Positions 44,946 through 55,754 of a stretch of 64,000 nucleotides of DNA are shown here, one piece after another (the stretch's first letter is position 1; each line of letters begins with the position of its first letter). The DNA lies in assembly GCA_020137815.1 (NCBI GenBank), contig CM035359.1:2475845-2539844 (forward strand). Reading direction: 5' to 3'. The translations under genes and the position numbers were made by a program. The notes below the pieces were generated by a model that was given only the letters and a program-made list of their open reading frames with translations, had not been told where the DNA came from and made no database searches. The stretch comes from Hormiphora californensis (taxonomy: Eukaryota; Ctenophora; Tentaculata; Cydippida; Pleurobrachiidae).

Positions 44946-45995
44946 GATGGTGCCCAGTGTTCAAGGCAGGGAGTACGAACTGGAAGGACTACATATCAAA
45001 TATTCTTTCTATTGGTACCAAGTAAGCCAGTATGTCAATTCGTTTGTTGTTACAAAAATATGTTGGACGCTAACAGTGGCCAACAAGCATCCCTTATTAT
45101 CCCGGCTATTTCTATATGGGTATTCCGTATTGAGAAACAGATGGAGAAGATGAAACTGTATGACATAATTATATTATATAATATTTGGAATCGTGATTTC
45201 TAATTCCTGTACCCCATTCTCACCAGGAGGTGTGCTGGCATCAAGAAAAAGGGATACTTTGAAACTTGTTTACACAATGCCATGGTGCAGTTTGCTACAT
45301 ACCCCTTTCCAATTAAGGTAAGACCACATACCATATATGGGTATCACGTGGTTCATATTACCAGGCGTTATATGGGCATAATATATAATTCCCCAGGACC
45401 AAAACGTGATTAACTTTATGAGTATCCGACACCCCTACGAGAGGCTGGTGAGCGCATTCCGTGACAAAGTCGAACCAGCGAACAAAATGCAGTTCTATAA
45501 CAAAATAGGGTCCTTCGCGAAACGAAACTATAGGATCCTTCCAAATGACCTGGAGAACGAACGAGAGGAACTATCCAGGTTATCAGACATGGTCGTACAC
45601 CAAAAACTACCATCGGACCCAAACAACCCCTTGGACAACCCGCGGGGTCCAACTTTTGTTGAATTTATAAAGGCAGTGCTTATTGATGGAGTGATGGATC
45701 AGCATTGGCAAAGTATGGAAAGATACTGCGCTCCCTGCTGCTATGGATTATGATGTCGTGGTGGATTTCAGAACTATAACGAGAGATAATCTGTATGTTA
45801 TAAAGGAGATGGGGATGGATATTGAGAAGTGGGGTGGTCATAGTAACCCAACTAGGAGTGGAGGTACTAAGGAGGAGCAATGGAAGGGGTACTTCAAACA
45901 GTTGGACTGAGTGGATGCTCGAGGGGATTCAGAGTTTCTATGCAGTTGATTGTGAGCTCTTTGAGTTTGATTGTGGGATTCAAGAGTTTTTGTAA
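44946..45995 (+). pseudogene. Carbohydrate sulfotransferase, exons 2-4 (HNK-1/chondroitin sulfotransferase family), two frameshifts
   Basis: Golgi enzyme that moves sulfate from PAPS to a sugar. Exon 2 (44946-45021) has the 5'-phosphosulfate loop in WCPVFKAGSTNWKDY. Exon 3 (45227-45317) follows in phase. Exon 4 begins at 45397 and holds the 3'-phosphate motif in NFMSIRHPYERLVSAFRDK, then HWQSMERYCAPC. Family sequence resumes one frame later (MDYDVVVDFRTITRDNLYVI) after the extra base near 45735-45742. A second shift near 45905-45912 restores FYAVDCELFEFD and a stop at 45995. Two single-base surpluses in 200 bp mean either a young pseudogene or consensus errors. An AATAAA lies at 46044-46049. 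Exon 1 is at 25898-26432. The exact acceptor sugar cannot be inferred. Confidence 0.82.
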
Positions 45996-46204
45996 TGTTA
46001 TTGGTTTTATATTTGGGTAGTATTTTAGTAGTATTTTGGGTGCAATAAAGCATGCAACTTGTAATTATGGTTATCATCCGCAATGCTGTTTTTCTTCTCA
46101 TTCCTATGAATAAAATACATTCCTCTGAATTCTAAAAGAAATCAGTAAATGATCTAACATTTGAATTAAAAACTTAAATTAGATAAAAAGGTATTCAAAC
46201 TCAC

Positions 46205-46675
46205 CAATATGGGCAGTTCCGGATAGCAGAAAGATATTGTGGACGTAAATGCACGCACTGTATACAGTCCTGAGTATCTCCTGCGCTATGTCGTGCTGGT
46301 ATGGCCGCTTTGCAACAAAATATTGCAGAAACAGCGTGTTGAGAGACTGAAACGAGTGGGTTTAACATATGCAGCTTTGGAAATAGGGATTCGGTGAGGA
46401 CGATCGGATCAAGCGATTAATTTGACTTATATAGGGTTTTGTAAGAAGGAAGATTGAAACTGCTATATCATATCCACTTACAGTGACACTTCCCAAGACC
46501 ATATTTCTCAGGTAGGGTACACTCCCAGGATTTTGCATCGTAAGCCTTGTGGATTGGGCTGTCGTAAAATGCACCGAATCCGAGGAACTTCACCACTTTC
46601 TCCCGTCAGTGTGATCGATAACACGGCTTTTTCACTGTGTGAAGGGTCAGGGTGAAGCGAGAGAAATAGGGAGAA

Positions 46676-46732
<57 letters not shown>

Positions 46733-46774
46733 AAAGAGAGACAGAGAGAGAGAGAGACAGAGAGAGACAGAGAG

Positions 46775-46863
<89 letters not shown>

Positions 46864-47232
46864 TAGAGATAGAGACAGAGACAGAGACAGAGACAGAGGG
46901 AGAGAGAGACAGAGAAAAAGACAGAGAGATGTAAATCGTACATGATATTGACAATGTTCATTTTCCCAAATATCTTCTCGGTACTTCGCTCGATAAGTTT
47001 CATGATCTGGGGTGCATCTATGGACTCTGTTCTCCTTACACTGGAAAAGTTGAATTTTTTTGTTAGTTAGCTGTGCCCCACGATCGGCAGCTGCAAAGAA
47101 ACACCCGAGCAATATTCACCACAGAATTCTAACCACGTAGCTCCACCCCCTGACTTACCTGAACCGCTCGAGAGAAGACTGATGGCCATTGCTGGGTGCA
47201 CTTGGCGGCACCGTCATGGGTGTCACTGACAT
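46205..47232 (-). CDS. CFAP61: CFAP61, first four coding exons
   Basis: N-terminus of the axonemal protein whose middle is at 7385-12154. Exon 1 (47232-47159) begins MSVTPMTVPPSAPSNG. Exon 2 (47040-46942) gives VRRTESIDAPQIMKLIERST and FGKMNIVNI. Exon 3 (46634-46482) starts IEKAVLSITLTGESGEV and continues in another frame with GFGAFYDSPIHKAYDAKSWE. Exon 4 (46346-46205) gives SLNTLFLQYFVAKRP and EILRTVYSACIYVHNIFLL. Exons 1-2 and the 2-3 junction fit in phase. Exon 3 has one surplus base near 46580-46587, and its 3' junction is off by one. Intron 2 carries a GA tract (46666-46930). Exon 4 ends in phase 1, but the next located exon (12154) needs phase 2, so one exon (about 45 aa) is unaccounted for. 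The start lies 315 bp from a divergent plus-strand gene. Confidence 0.87.
46666..46930. repeat. (GA)n/(GACA)n microsatellite in CFAP61 intron 2
   Basis: GA dinucleotide tract with GAGACAGAGA and GATAGA interruptions filling most of the intron between exons 2 and 3. The Ser/Leu- and Arg/Glu-rich ORFs are artefacts. Confidence 0.95.
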
Positions 47233-47547
47233 ATCTTCACCCTATTTTGAAAAATTGGTTTAGAAATACGACGTGGTAAGAGGTTTAAAAAACAGTCGAA
47301 ATTTGTGGCTGAAAAACAGCGGAATTTCTGTGAGAAAATTGTCGAAATCTATTGTTCTAAACTGGGAATCTTTTTATTTTCCGAAACCTCTATTGTTCTC
47401 AAAAAACGTGCTAACCAGCTAGGTTTTCTTCAACCTAATTACAACTGAACGACCACCTGGAAACTGAATTAGCACATTCCAGTTAACCACCATTTAAAAG
47501 CCCCTTCATACTTCTCTCAGTTACCCAAACTCATCTACAATCTCAAC
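47233..47547. promoter_or_regulatory. Shared promoter region between CFAP61 and a small secreted-protein gene
   Basis: The two start codons point away from each other across 315 bp. A TATA-like TTTAAAAG lies at 47493-47500, 48 bp before the plus-strand ATG, with CTTCTCTCAG about 20 bp further on as a possible initiator. No TATA is evident for CFAP61. Confidence 0.5.
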
Positions 47548-47911
47548 ATGAAGTTTACTCTCGTCCTCATCTCTCTGGTTGGAGCCATCGCGGCCATCTG
47601 TCCTCCCAACTACATGATGCCCTGTCCCCCGAAAGAGATGGCCGTCCTTGATGATTCTCTGGAGGATGGTTTCAAGTTTATCGACTTCGAAACTCTTCAG
47701 GAGTGGGTAAGTGATCTGTTCTACTTAAAAAAACCTCTCATTTTCTGGACAGAGTTCATTAAAATGATGTCTAAACCCCTCTCTCCCTCCTCAGATTGCC
47801 AAACTGATTGAACTGAAGCATGATATTCTTTGTAATGGAGATATCCCCTTCCCCGTTCCTCCCGAATACCAGATTGCTATCATGCTCGCCAAGCAAATCC
47901 TCTGCCACTAA
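47548..47911 (+). CDS. Small secreted protein, two exons (91 aa)
   Basis: Exon 1 (47548-47706) begins MKFTLVLISLVGAIAAI, a clear signal peptide with cleavage expected before CPPNYMMPCPP. Exon 2 (47795-47911) joins in phase 0 at GTAAGT/TCAG and ends KQILCH-stop. The mature peptide is about 74 aa with four cysteines (two near the N-terminus, then DILCNGD and ILCH), a spacing compatible with two disulfides. It is acidic in the middle (LDDSLEDGFKFIDFE). I recognise no family. A TATA-like box precedes it and AATAAA follows at 48034-48039. It could be a secreted effector, a hormone-like peptide or a structural peptide; nothing here decides. Confidence 0.75.
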
Positions 47912-48086
47912 GATATTGAAACGAAAGAAAGATGGGGAAATGGAGGCTCTGTGGTGAACAACTTTCAATTCCTTTTCGAATGAAACAGGATATAATATAA
48001 TGATTGATACGTTCTAAACTAAAGTGTTACTTGAATAAAAAATGTCACTAAAACATAACAAAATTGGTATGAAATAAATTCAAAGC

Positions 48087-48184
48087 TTGGTAACGAAGTT
48101 ACCCCTCTGTCGAGGGCATAGGGCATTGCGATAGTAAGGCACGTTTTAGCGTGCCCGCAATGTAGGGGGAACTGCGTTACCAAA
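48087..48184. mobile_element. MITE TTGGTAACGAAGTTACCCCT...AACTGCGTTACCAA
   Basis: About 98 bp, with inverted ends and an internal hairpin (GGCACGTTTTAGCGTGCC). It is flanked on both sides by TTCAAAGC (48079-48086 and 48185-48192), an 8-bp or longer duplication. It lies just after the secreted-protein polyadenylation signal. Same family as 11639-11708. Confidence 0.75.
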
Positions 48185-48192
48185 TTCAAAGC

Positions 48193-48709
48193 CTGAAAAT
48201 GCAAATGAGAAAGTTTTGTCTTCGTACAGATTCTGTATAACAGGCATCAGTTCTTCACTGCACACTGCACAGAGCCTCTCCTCCGATCTAGTATAGATTA
48301 GGGCACGATTATAATCTGGGTGCCTTCCAGCCTGTTTACTGGTGCGCGCTACGAAAAGAGTACACTTAGACCGACTTTTTTCAAACGGCTATCGCCACGA
48401 AACCACATAGCCAATTTGAGTAAACTAAACGGTATCTGTTAGAGAATCGATAGCCCTAAGTCGTAAATTATGGTTTTGTGTGTAGCATCCAGATTTAAAA
48501 AAATACCGCGCCGCGGTCTAAGTGTACTCTTTTGGTAGCGTGCACCTGTAAACAGGCTCCAAGGCACCCAGATTATAAAGTCCGTTTCAAGCGACTTGAC
48601 CCGTAATTCTTGGAATTTGGCGCATTGCGTGTGTATTTACAAAGGGGAAATCCTGAATTTCCAGGAATCTCAGGTCAAGACGTTTGAAACGCACTTTAAT
48701 CGCGACCGA

Positions 48710-48741
<32 letters not shown>

Positions 48742-49691
48742 ACGTTAAAATCTGGGTGCCTTCCATTGCTAACATTTCATCGATTTTGGCGTTCGAGACG
48801 GGTTAGGGCTGTTGCTAGGATCGGGTTAGGGTTTTGTTTGGGGTTATCGGTTAGGGCTATAGATACCGATTAGTTTACTCAAATCAGCCATGTGGTTGCG
48901 TGGCTATAGCCGTTTGAAAAAAGTCGGTCTAAGTGGTTTTAGGTGTACTTTTTTGGCAGTGCGCACCTGTACACACGCTTCAAGGCACCCAGATTTTAAT
49001 CGCGCCCGGCGGGGGGGGGGGGGGGGGGGGGGCAGCGTTAAAATCTGGGTGTTTTGGGAGTGCTGACAAACGGTTTTTTAGGGTTAGGGCTAAAGTAGGG
49101 TTAGGGTTAGGGTTGGGGTTTGGGTTGGGGTTAGGCCTTGACATTCCCTACCAGATAAACTTTGAATCAGCCAAAACGGTTCCAAACACCCAGATAAAAA
49201 AAAACACCCAGATCGTAACGGGGGGGGGGTCAAGAGTTGGAGCTTTTAAAACTTGGGGCGCGGCGCGGTATTTTTTAAATCTGGATGCTACGCGCAAAAC
49301 CATAATTTACGCCGCGCACGCGCGCGTACGGTTTTTTTCGCTTGAAGAAAATAAAATCCCACTTCAAGCAAATTAAAGGTCCTCCCAAACTATTATGTCC
49401 CTTGCTGCGCGCGACCGGATTTTAGACAGCCATAGCTCCACCCCCTGATGAGATAGAGACTTGAAATTTGTTTTGTGAGGAGATCATGTCGAGTTCTTCC
49501 TACAAAACAAATTTCAAGTCATCAGGGAGTGGAATTATGACCGTGGGAAATTTCACAAAACCCGAGTGAGGGACATAGTAGTTTGGGGAGTACTTTAAAG
49601 TCGGATTTTTTGAAACTGTCACCCCCCTGGAGTTTTCAAATTTCTTTAAATGACCATAAGTCCGGTTCCTGATGAGATAGAGACTTGAAAT
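48193..49691. repeat. Nested inverted repeats with poly-G runs and telomere-like TTAGGG words
   Basis: Repeated blocks such as GCACCCAGATT, CCATGTGGTTGCGTGGCTA, TAGCCGTTTGAAAAAAGTCG and AAAATCTGGGTG occur in both orientations. G runs of about 28 (48713-48740) and about 23 (49010-49032) lie between them. TTAGGG/TTGGGG words cluster at 48797-48860 and 49079-49135. A hairpin around GAGACTTGAAATTTGTTTTG (49459-49530) precedes the LINE. No gene is supported. Confidence 0.75.
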
Positions 49692-51044
49692 TTGGAGGTT
49701 ACGAAGATCTTGCTAAGTTCTTCCGAACCTCCTTCGGCTGACAAGAAGTCGAAAAAGGAGCCTGTGAAGACCGTGATACCTGAATTCCTGTTGGCGGAAG
49801 CACCTCCCCGCGCCAAAGCGGTCCTTGAGTTCTACAACAAATTGGAATGCAAGGTGGACGCCCTGTTGAGCGAAAGTATCATCAAGATCAAGTCTAAGTT
49901 TGGTGCACCGTACATTGAAGAACTTGCGACCTACCTATCTCTGGACATTCGGCAAACAGAAAATGAGAAGGGCTACAGAAACATCCCCCTCTTAATCCAC
50001 CGCTGTCTTCTGAAAGCCAGATCATATACCCCGAGTAAGTGTGGGGTCTGCTCGGAATATTACTGTGTCGAAAAGGACACTGTACCCGTTTTCACCTGTT
50101 GGATGTGTTTTCAGGGAAGCCACGACTGTGAAGGAGTGGCCAAAATCTTCTCCACCCTGTACACCATCACTCAGCCACTGACGGGATTTAACTGGACCTG
50201 CCACTCCTGTACCGAGAAGGGTAGTCTCGATCTAATGTCGAGGATACCTGTTATCCCGGGGAAAGATGATCCCGTGGTAGTACCAGTTGAAATTATCACC
50301 CCAGACGTTACTGAAGAAGCTGTATCTGGCGAGGGCTCAAGCAGGGAATCATCTAAGGTCCCTTGTGCATTCCTGGCAGAAGGCTACTGCAGACACGGGA
50401 TATCCGGTAAAAAGGAAGTGAATGGGGAAACCTGCCGTTTTCTCCACCGTAAAGTTTGCAGGAAATTTAGACTGTACGGATCTCATTCCCGCCATGGCTG
50501 TAAGTCGGGTTCAAAGTGCTCTAAACTCCACCCAAAACTATGTGAGGGCTCACAGCGGAGAATGAAGGAACGACAGTGCTTAAACCCTGATTGCCCGCAT
50601 CTCCACCTAAAGGGTACACGAAGGAAAGAGGAAAACCCTGAGAGGAAAGAACGTCAGGAAGTTGTTAGGACAACACGGCAACCTAACACTCACACCACTG
50701 ACCAGAGAGAGAGAGTGCAGGATGAACAACTCCCTCTTAGCGGCTCACCATTGCGACCAGTTTCGCAGCAAAACCCTGGACATCTACAATCGGGTTTTCT
50801 GAGCATTGTCTTGAAGGAGGTCAGGAATGCAAGAGAAGAGTCACTGAGGCAAGCGGACAGAATGGAAGAAATTCTCTCCCAGCTTGGCCCCACCCACAGC
50901 GAATCAATGCTGCACAACCAGCTGGCCCACCACTTACAAGCACACCCGCCGGTGCAGTACACCCTACCTACAGGTACCCTCACTCAAGGAGTACATCGTC
51001 AACTCCCGACCCAAATACTGCCCTCTCAAAGATTATCCTACTAA
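49692..51044 (+). mobile_element. CR1-like LINE ORF1 (zinc-finger protein), 5'-truncated
   Basis: A 450-residue frame without an ATG at its beginning. It opens after a TGA at 49686 right at the junction with flanking repeat DNA, so the 5' end is probably lost by truncation. The first third has a PHD/RING-like Cys pattern (CGVCSEYYC, CWMC, HDC, WTCHSC). The centre has CCCH-type fingers (CAFLAEGYCRHG...CRFLH, CRKF...CSKLH, CLNPDCPHLH). These RNA/DNA-binding modules are usual in ORF1 of CR1 and related clades, which package the element RNA. It precedes and overlaps the endonuclease/reverse-transcriptase frame. Confidence 0.85.
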
Positions 51045-54034
51045 ATGGGAGAAGTATTTCACCGGCTGCAGGGGGGAACACTCGGTGGAAACTCCCTTTC
51101 ATCGAGGCTGTTTTGTTAAACAACCCAAACTCCCCGCGGACAGTTGCCCTTGCAATAACGGAGTCATGGTTGAAAAACTACATTGCAGATGCCCAAATCA
51201 AAATGCAAGGATACAGCACCTTCCGTTCTGACCGTCCTGACCGGAAAGGAGGAGGTTGTGTTTTGTACATTCGTGAGGACATCCCAATCAGCTACGCATA
51301 CTCATTCAGTGACCGGGAATGCAGTCTGGTATTGGCTTTTAGTAAAGCAAAAAACATGTTGTTTTCATGTGTCTACCGTCCCCCCGACTCATCTGACCAG
51401 TCCTTCATCACAGTTATGAATGATCTCCAAGATAAAATCGATCTCCTGTCCAATGAAAGGAGCCCTGAAATGTTTATCATGGGCGATCTAAACTTGCCGT
51501 TGTTCAACTGGAAAGAAGAATCCCTGCCGTCAGCTGCTGCTAACATAGCGGCTTATCAACGCACTGTGAACTTCATTGAGGAAAATTTCCTAACTCAGGT
51601 CGTAGACAAACCAACCAGAGGAAGTAATACTCTGGATGTTATAATGACCAACTCACCCCAATACGTATCAACTGTGACAACCGAAGAGACAAAGATTTCT
51701 GACCACAGGATAGTTAACTGTACTTTAGTGATAAACCCCCTTATGGAAACAGCAGACACCATCAAAAAGTGGGACCACATGAGTTTCCGAGGGTTGGACA
51801 TTCAGAAAGCCAACTTTGAAGATATGAATGTAGACATTGCTTCTGTTGATTGGGACGAACTGCAGGCATTATGTGAGGAATCTGGAGACCCTGTTGGTGA
51901 CAAATTCAAAGAACTTTTCATTCTAACTGTTTTGCAAATCACCATCAAACACACACCTCAGAAGGTTCAGCGGAGGAAATTCAGCCCCCTGGAACCACTG
52001 AAAAGGAGAAGGCGGAAACTAAAAACAAGACTGGAAGCAATCTCTTCTGTCAATGTTAACATCTCCAAAATCGAAGCACTCGAAAACGAGCTCACAATAC
52101 TTGAGGAGAAGATAAAACACTCTGTGGATGAATCAATCGAGAAGAAGGAACACAGCGCTGTTGATACGATCAAGGTCAACCCACGATATTTCTTTTCCTA
52201 CGCAAAACGACTATCAAAAGTTAAATCGAACATTGCCCCTCTCAAACGTGATGATGGAACACTCACCACAGACAACACTGAAAAAGCGGAACTCCTGCAA
52301 AAACAGTACTGCCGTGCTTTCAGTGATCCAGACGGTGGAGACTTGCTGAAAAGTCTTTCTTGGGTTGAGGATAGCAGTGCGATTTTGGAGGATTTCACAT
52401 TTACGTCTGATGACATTAAAGGAGCCCTCTCAGAACTTGATCCTGCTTCTGCCGGACCAGATGGTGACATCCCTGCTAAAATTCTCAGTGCTTGTAAAGC
52501 CACTCTTGCTGTACCACTCTTTCTTCTTTGGGAGCGGTCCTTCGAAGAAGGAATAACACCCCCAAACCTGAAAAAGCAGTACATCACACCAATCTTCAAG
52601 CGTGGTGACAAAACTCTTGCTGTTAACTACCGCCCTGTTTCACTGACTTCTAACTTGCTAAAAACATTTGAACGAGTTGTACGAAACAAGTTGGTGGATC
52701 ACCTTGAAAGTAACAATCTTCTACCAGATAGCCAACACGGGTTTAGGAAGCAACGAAGCTGTCTCACACAGTTACTTGATCACATGGACGGAATCTTTCG
52801 AGAGCTAAACAGCGGGAACGAAGTCGATGTAATCTATTTGGACTATTCCAAAGCCTTTGACCGTGTCAACCATGCTATTCTTCTTGCCAAGCTGGAAAAG
52901 CTAGGCATCAAAGGGAAAGTACTAAATTGGATAAAAGACTTCCTTTCTGGTCGGTACCAAACAGTTACTGTTGACGGTGAAAAATCGAACTTTGAGCTTG
53001 TAAAAAGTGGAGTCCCTCAAGGGACCGTACTCGGACCAATCCTCTTTATCATCTACGTAGCTGATCTCCAAAGCCAAGTAATCCACAGCAAAATCAGAAC
53101 CTTTGCGGATGATACCAAGCTCCAAAAGAGTGTCGACTCGGAAGAATCAGGAGCAGAAATGCAAGAGGATCTACAGCGTGTGGTGGAGTGGTCTGCAGCC
53201 AATTGTATGACACTCCATGAGGACAAGTTTGAGGTTATTCACTATACTCTGAACAGAACATCCCTTCTCAGAGAACTGCCTTTCACCCATGACCTTAGCT
53301 CATATGTGACTCCAGGTGGAAATGAAATACAGCCAACGGATACAGTGAAAGACCTTGGCATCACTCTATCAAACAATGGCTCTTGGACAGACCATGTCAT
53401 GAGGATCTCATCAGAAGCACGAAGGATGGCCGCCTGGGCACTGAGAGCTTTTAAAGATAGGTCAGTAACCACTATGCTGACACTCTACAAGTCACTAATA
53501 AGGTGTAAAGTAGAATACTGCTCACCTTTATGGTCGCCCTACAAGATTGGTGACATCCAGGCGCTGGAGAGTATCCAGAGACAGTTTACCCGAAGGATCG
53601 AAGACATGGCACAACTTGACTATTGGGAACGGCTGAAAAAGCTTAGACTGATGTCATTACAACGACGGAGGGAGCGATACTCGATAATACAAATGTGGAA
53701 AATCCATAACGGTGCAGCCCCTAACAGCACGAATACCCGGTTTTACCATCATCAACGGCTCGGCATCCGAGCCGAAGTACCTACTCTTTACAGTGGAGCA
53801 CAGAAGTCATTCTCAACAAAATACTTCCACTCTTTTACTGTAAGGGCCGCTCGGCTATGGAACACATTGCCGAAAGAGGTTAATACAGCAGTGACCTTAG
53901 ATACGTTCAAGATCCTGCTGGGCCGTTGGCTGGACCACTTCCCTGACAATCCACCTGTGAAGGGTTATTCTACCCGGAACAACAATTCTATCATGGACTG
54001 GGTTTTGGAGGTTCGAGCTAAAGGGGGATGCTGA
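50980..54034 (+). mobile_element. CR1-like LINE ORF2 (endonuclease and reverse transcriptase)
   Basis: Open without ATG from about 50970, overlapping the end of ORF1 in another frame, which suggests frameshifting or reinitiation. An AP-endonuclease domain begins near IILLNGRSISP and has ITESWL, MGDLNLPLFNW and SDHRIVNCTL. The reverse transcriptase has YLDYSKAFDRVNHAILLAKL, SGVPQGTVLGPILFIIYVAD and the catalytic TFADDTKL. The C-terminus is a typical RLWNTLPKEV...FKILLGRWLD tail. The frame is intact over more than 1000 residues, so the copy is young. Tandem TATCAAGTTTTTT repeats (about 54075-54115) form the 3' end instead of poly-A, as in CR1/L2-type elements. Confidence 0.92.
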
Positions 54035-54115
54035 AAAGACTGACACCGGTTACGATTCTGTAATAAAGTTTATTTATCAAGTTTTTTATCAAGTTTTTTA
54101 TCAAGTTTTTTTCAA

Positions 54116-54730
54116 GTCGCTATCTTATCAGGAACCGGAGATATGACAAATTTTGTTATTTCAGGGGGGTGACAGTTTCAAAAAATCCGACTTTACAGTT
54201 TTTATCATTGTTAAGTGTCTACACCTATTTATATTCAGGCCGATGTTGGCCGCCACCCCCTCTTTCCAGAAAAAGAGGGCCAGCGTTAAAAAAAAACTTC
54301 AAGCAAAGTTCGAAAGTCAAGTTAAAATTGCTAACAGCTCATCGTTTTTGGCCGTCGAGACGGGTTAGGGCTACCCGTTAGGGCTTTGTTTTGGATTATC
54401 GCTTAGTACTATCGATTATCTATCAGATACCGTTTAGTTTACTCAAATTCGCCATGTGGTTGCGTGGCTTTAGCCGTTTGAAAAAAGTCGGTCTAGAAAT
54501 ATAGACCAAGCTTGGCTAGCGCTTCTCTTCGGCTGTTCTCTCTTCCGCAGCATCGCTTCGGCTGTTGAAAAGTGATGCCAATCGGTGTTGGGGTTCGTGG
54601 ATTTCTCCTGGGCTGTCGAAAAGTGATGCCAATCTTTGTTGTGGTTCTTTTACCTACCGCTTTAGAAAGTGGTAAATGGTATAACGTTTATCCGTTAACC
54701 CCGGTAGTGAACCATTTATTTTTAACACTA
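54116..54730. repeat. Right flank of the LINE: inverted copy of the left-flank repeats
   Basis: GGGGGGTGACAGTTTCAAAA and AATCCGACTTT (about 54162-54195) are the reverse complement of about 49598-49630. CAGGAACCGGA (54129-54139) mirrors TCCGGTTCCTG at about 49662-49672. CATGTGGTTGCGTGGCTTTA (about 54454) repeats a left-flank block. The LINE therefore sits in the loop of a larger inverted repeat. No gene seen. Confidence 0.7.
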
Positions 54731-54734
54731 TTAA

Positions 54735-55750
54735 GGCCAGAGGGGGGGGGGGGTCGACCGATTTTTGACCCCCATTTTGGGCCATTTTCGGGGTTACCAT
54801 CATGTGATAGCGCTTGGTATACCGGACCAGATGGATATGACAAAATGTGTTGTGCGTGAACGGTCTGGGAGAAAAATGGGGTTAACTTTTGGCCTGATAT
54901 CAATGTAAACCCCATTATTTTACGACTGGTAGGGGTAGGGAGATCTGACTAAGTGTCAAACGCTTTGTCTTATCAAGAGGAATCACTCTACAAATTTTTA
55001 GACCATAAGTCCAACTGGTCTTTGAATTATTTGGGGTTAACAGAATCTGGAAAAATCGACATTATGGCTCCCCTCTAAACCCCATTTTTGCACAGGACTA
55101 GCCAATTCCTGAAATAACGGCTAGGATCTAGACCTTGTCGTTTGGTACACTTGTTCTACAGACCTAGGAGCCTGAAACTTATGAAGCGATTTTTGATTTA
55201 GGTCCCAGTTTAAAAATTATGGAGGTTAACGTGGATTTTTTCTCGATCAAAAATGTGTTAACCTCCATAATTTTTGAACGGGGACCTAAATCAAAAATCG
55301 CTACATAAGTTTCAGGCTACTAGGTCTGTAGAACAAGTGTGCCAAACGACAAGGTCTAAATCCTAGCCGTTATTTCAGGAATTGGCTAGTCCTGTGAAAA
55401 AATGGGGTTTAGAGGGAAGCCATAATGTCAATTTTTCCAGATTCTGTTAACCCCAAATAATTCAAAGACCAGTTGGACTTATGGTCTAAAAATTTTTAGA
55501 GTGATTCCTCTTGATAAGACGAAGTGTTTGGCACTAAATTGAATGTCCAAAACCCTACCAGTCCTAAAATAGTGGGGTTTACATTGATATCAGGCCAAAA
55601 GTTAACCCCATTTTTCTCCCAGACCGTTCGCGCACAACACATTTTGTCATATCCATCTGGTCCGGTATGCCAAGCGCTATCACATGATGGTAACCCCGAA
55701 AATGGCCCAAAATGGGGGTCAAAAATCGGTCGACCCCCCCCCCTCTGGCC
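54735..55750. mobile_element. 1.0-kb palindromic element with TTAA flanks
   Basis: TTAA at 54731-54734 and 55751-55754 brackets inverted arms of about 500 bp beginning GGCCAGAGGGGGGG and ending CCCCCCTCTGGCC. The centre is near 55245 (GGAGGTTAAC...GTTAACCTCC). The mirror-image ORFs in each arm are artefacts. It has the same TTAA signature as 13145-14534 but unrelated sequence. Confidence 0.85.
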
Positions 55751-55754
55751 TTAA

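Noticed and set aside
48933-49376. 147-aa Gly-rich ORF
   Set aside because: It runs through poly-G, telomere-like and palindromic repeat DNA with no splice or domain evidence.
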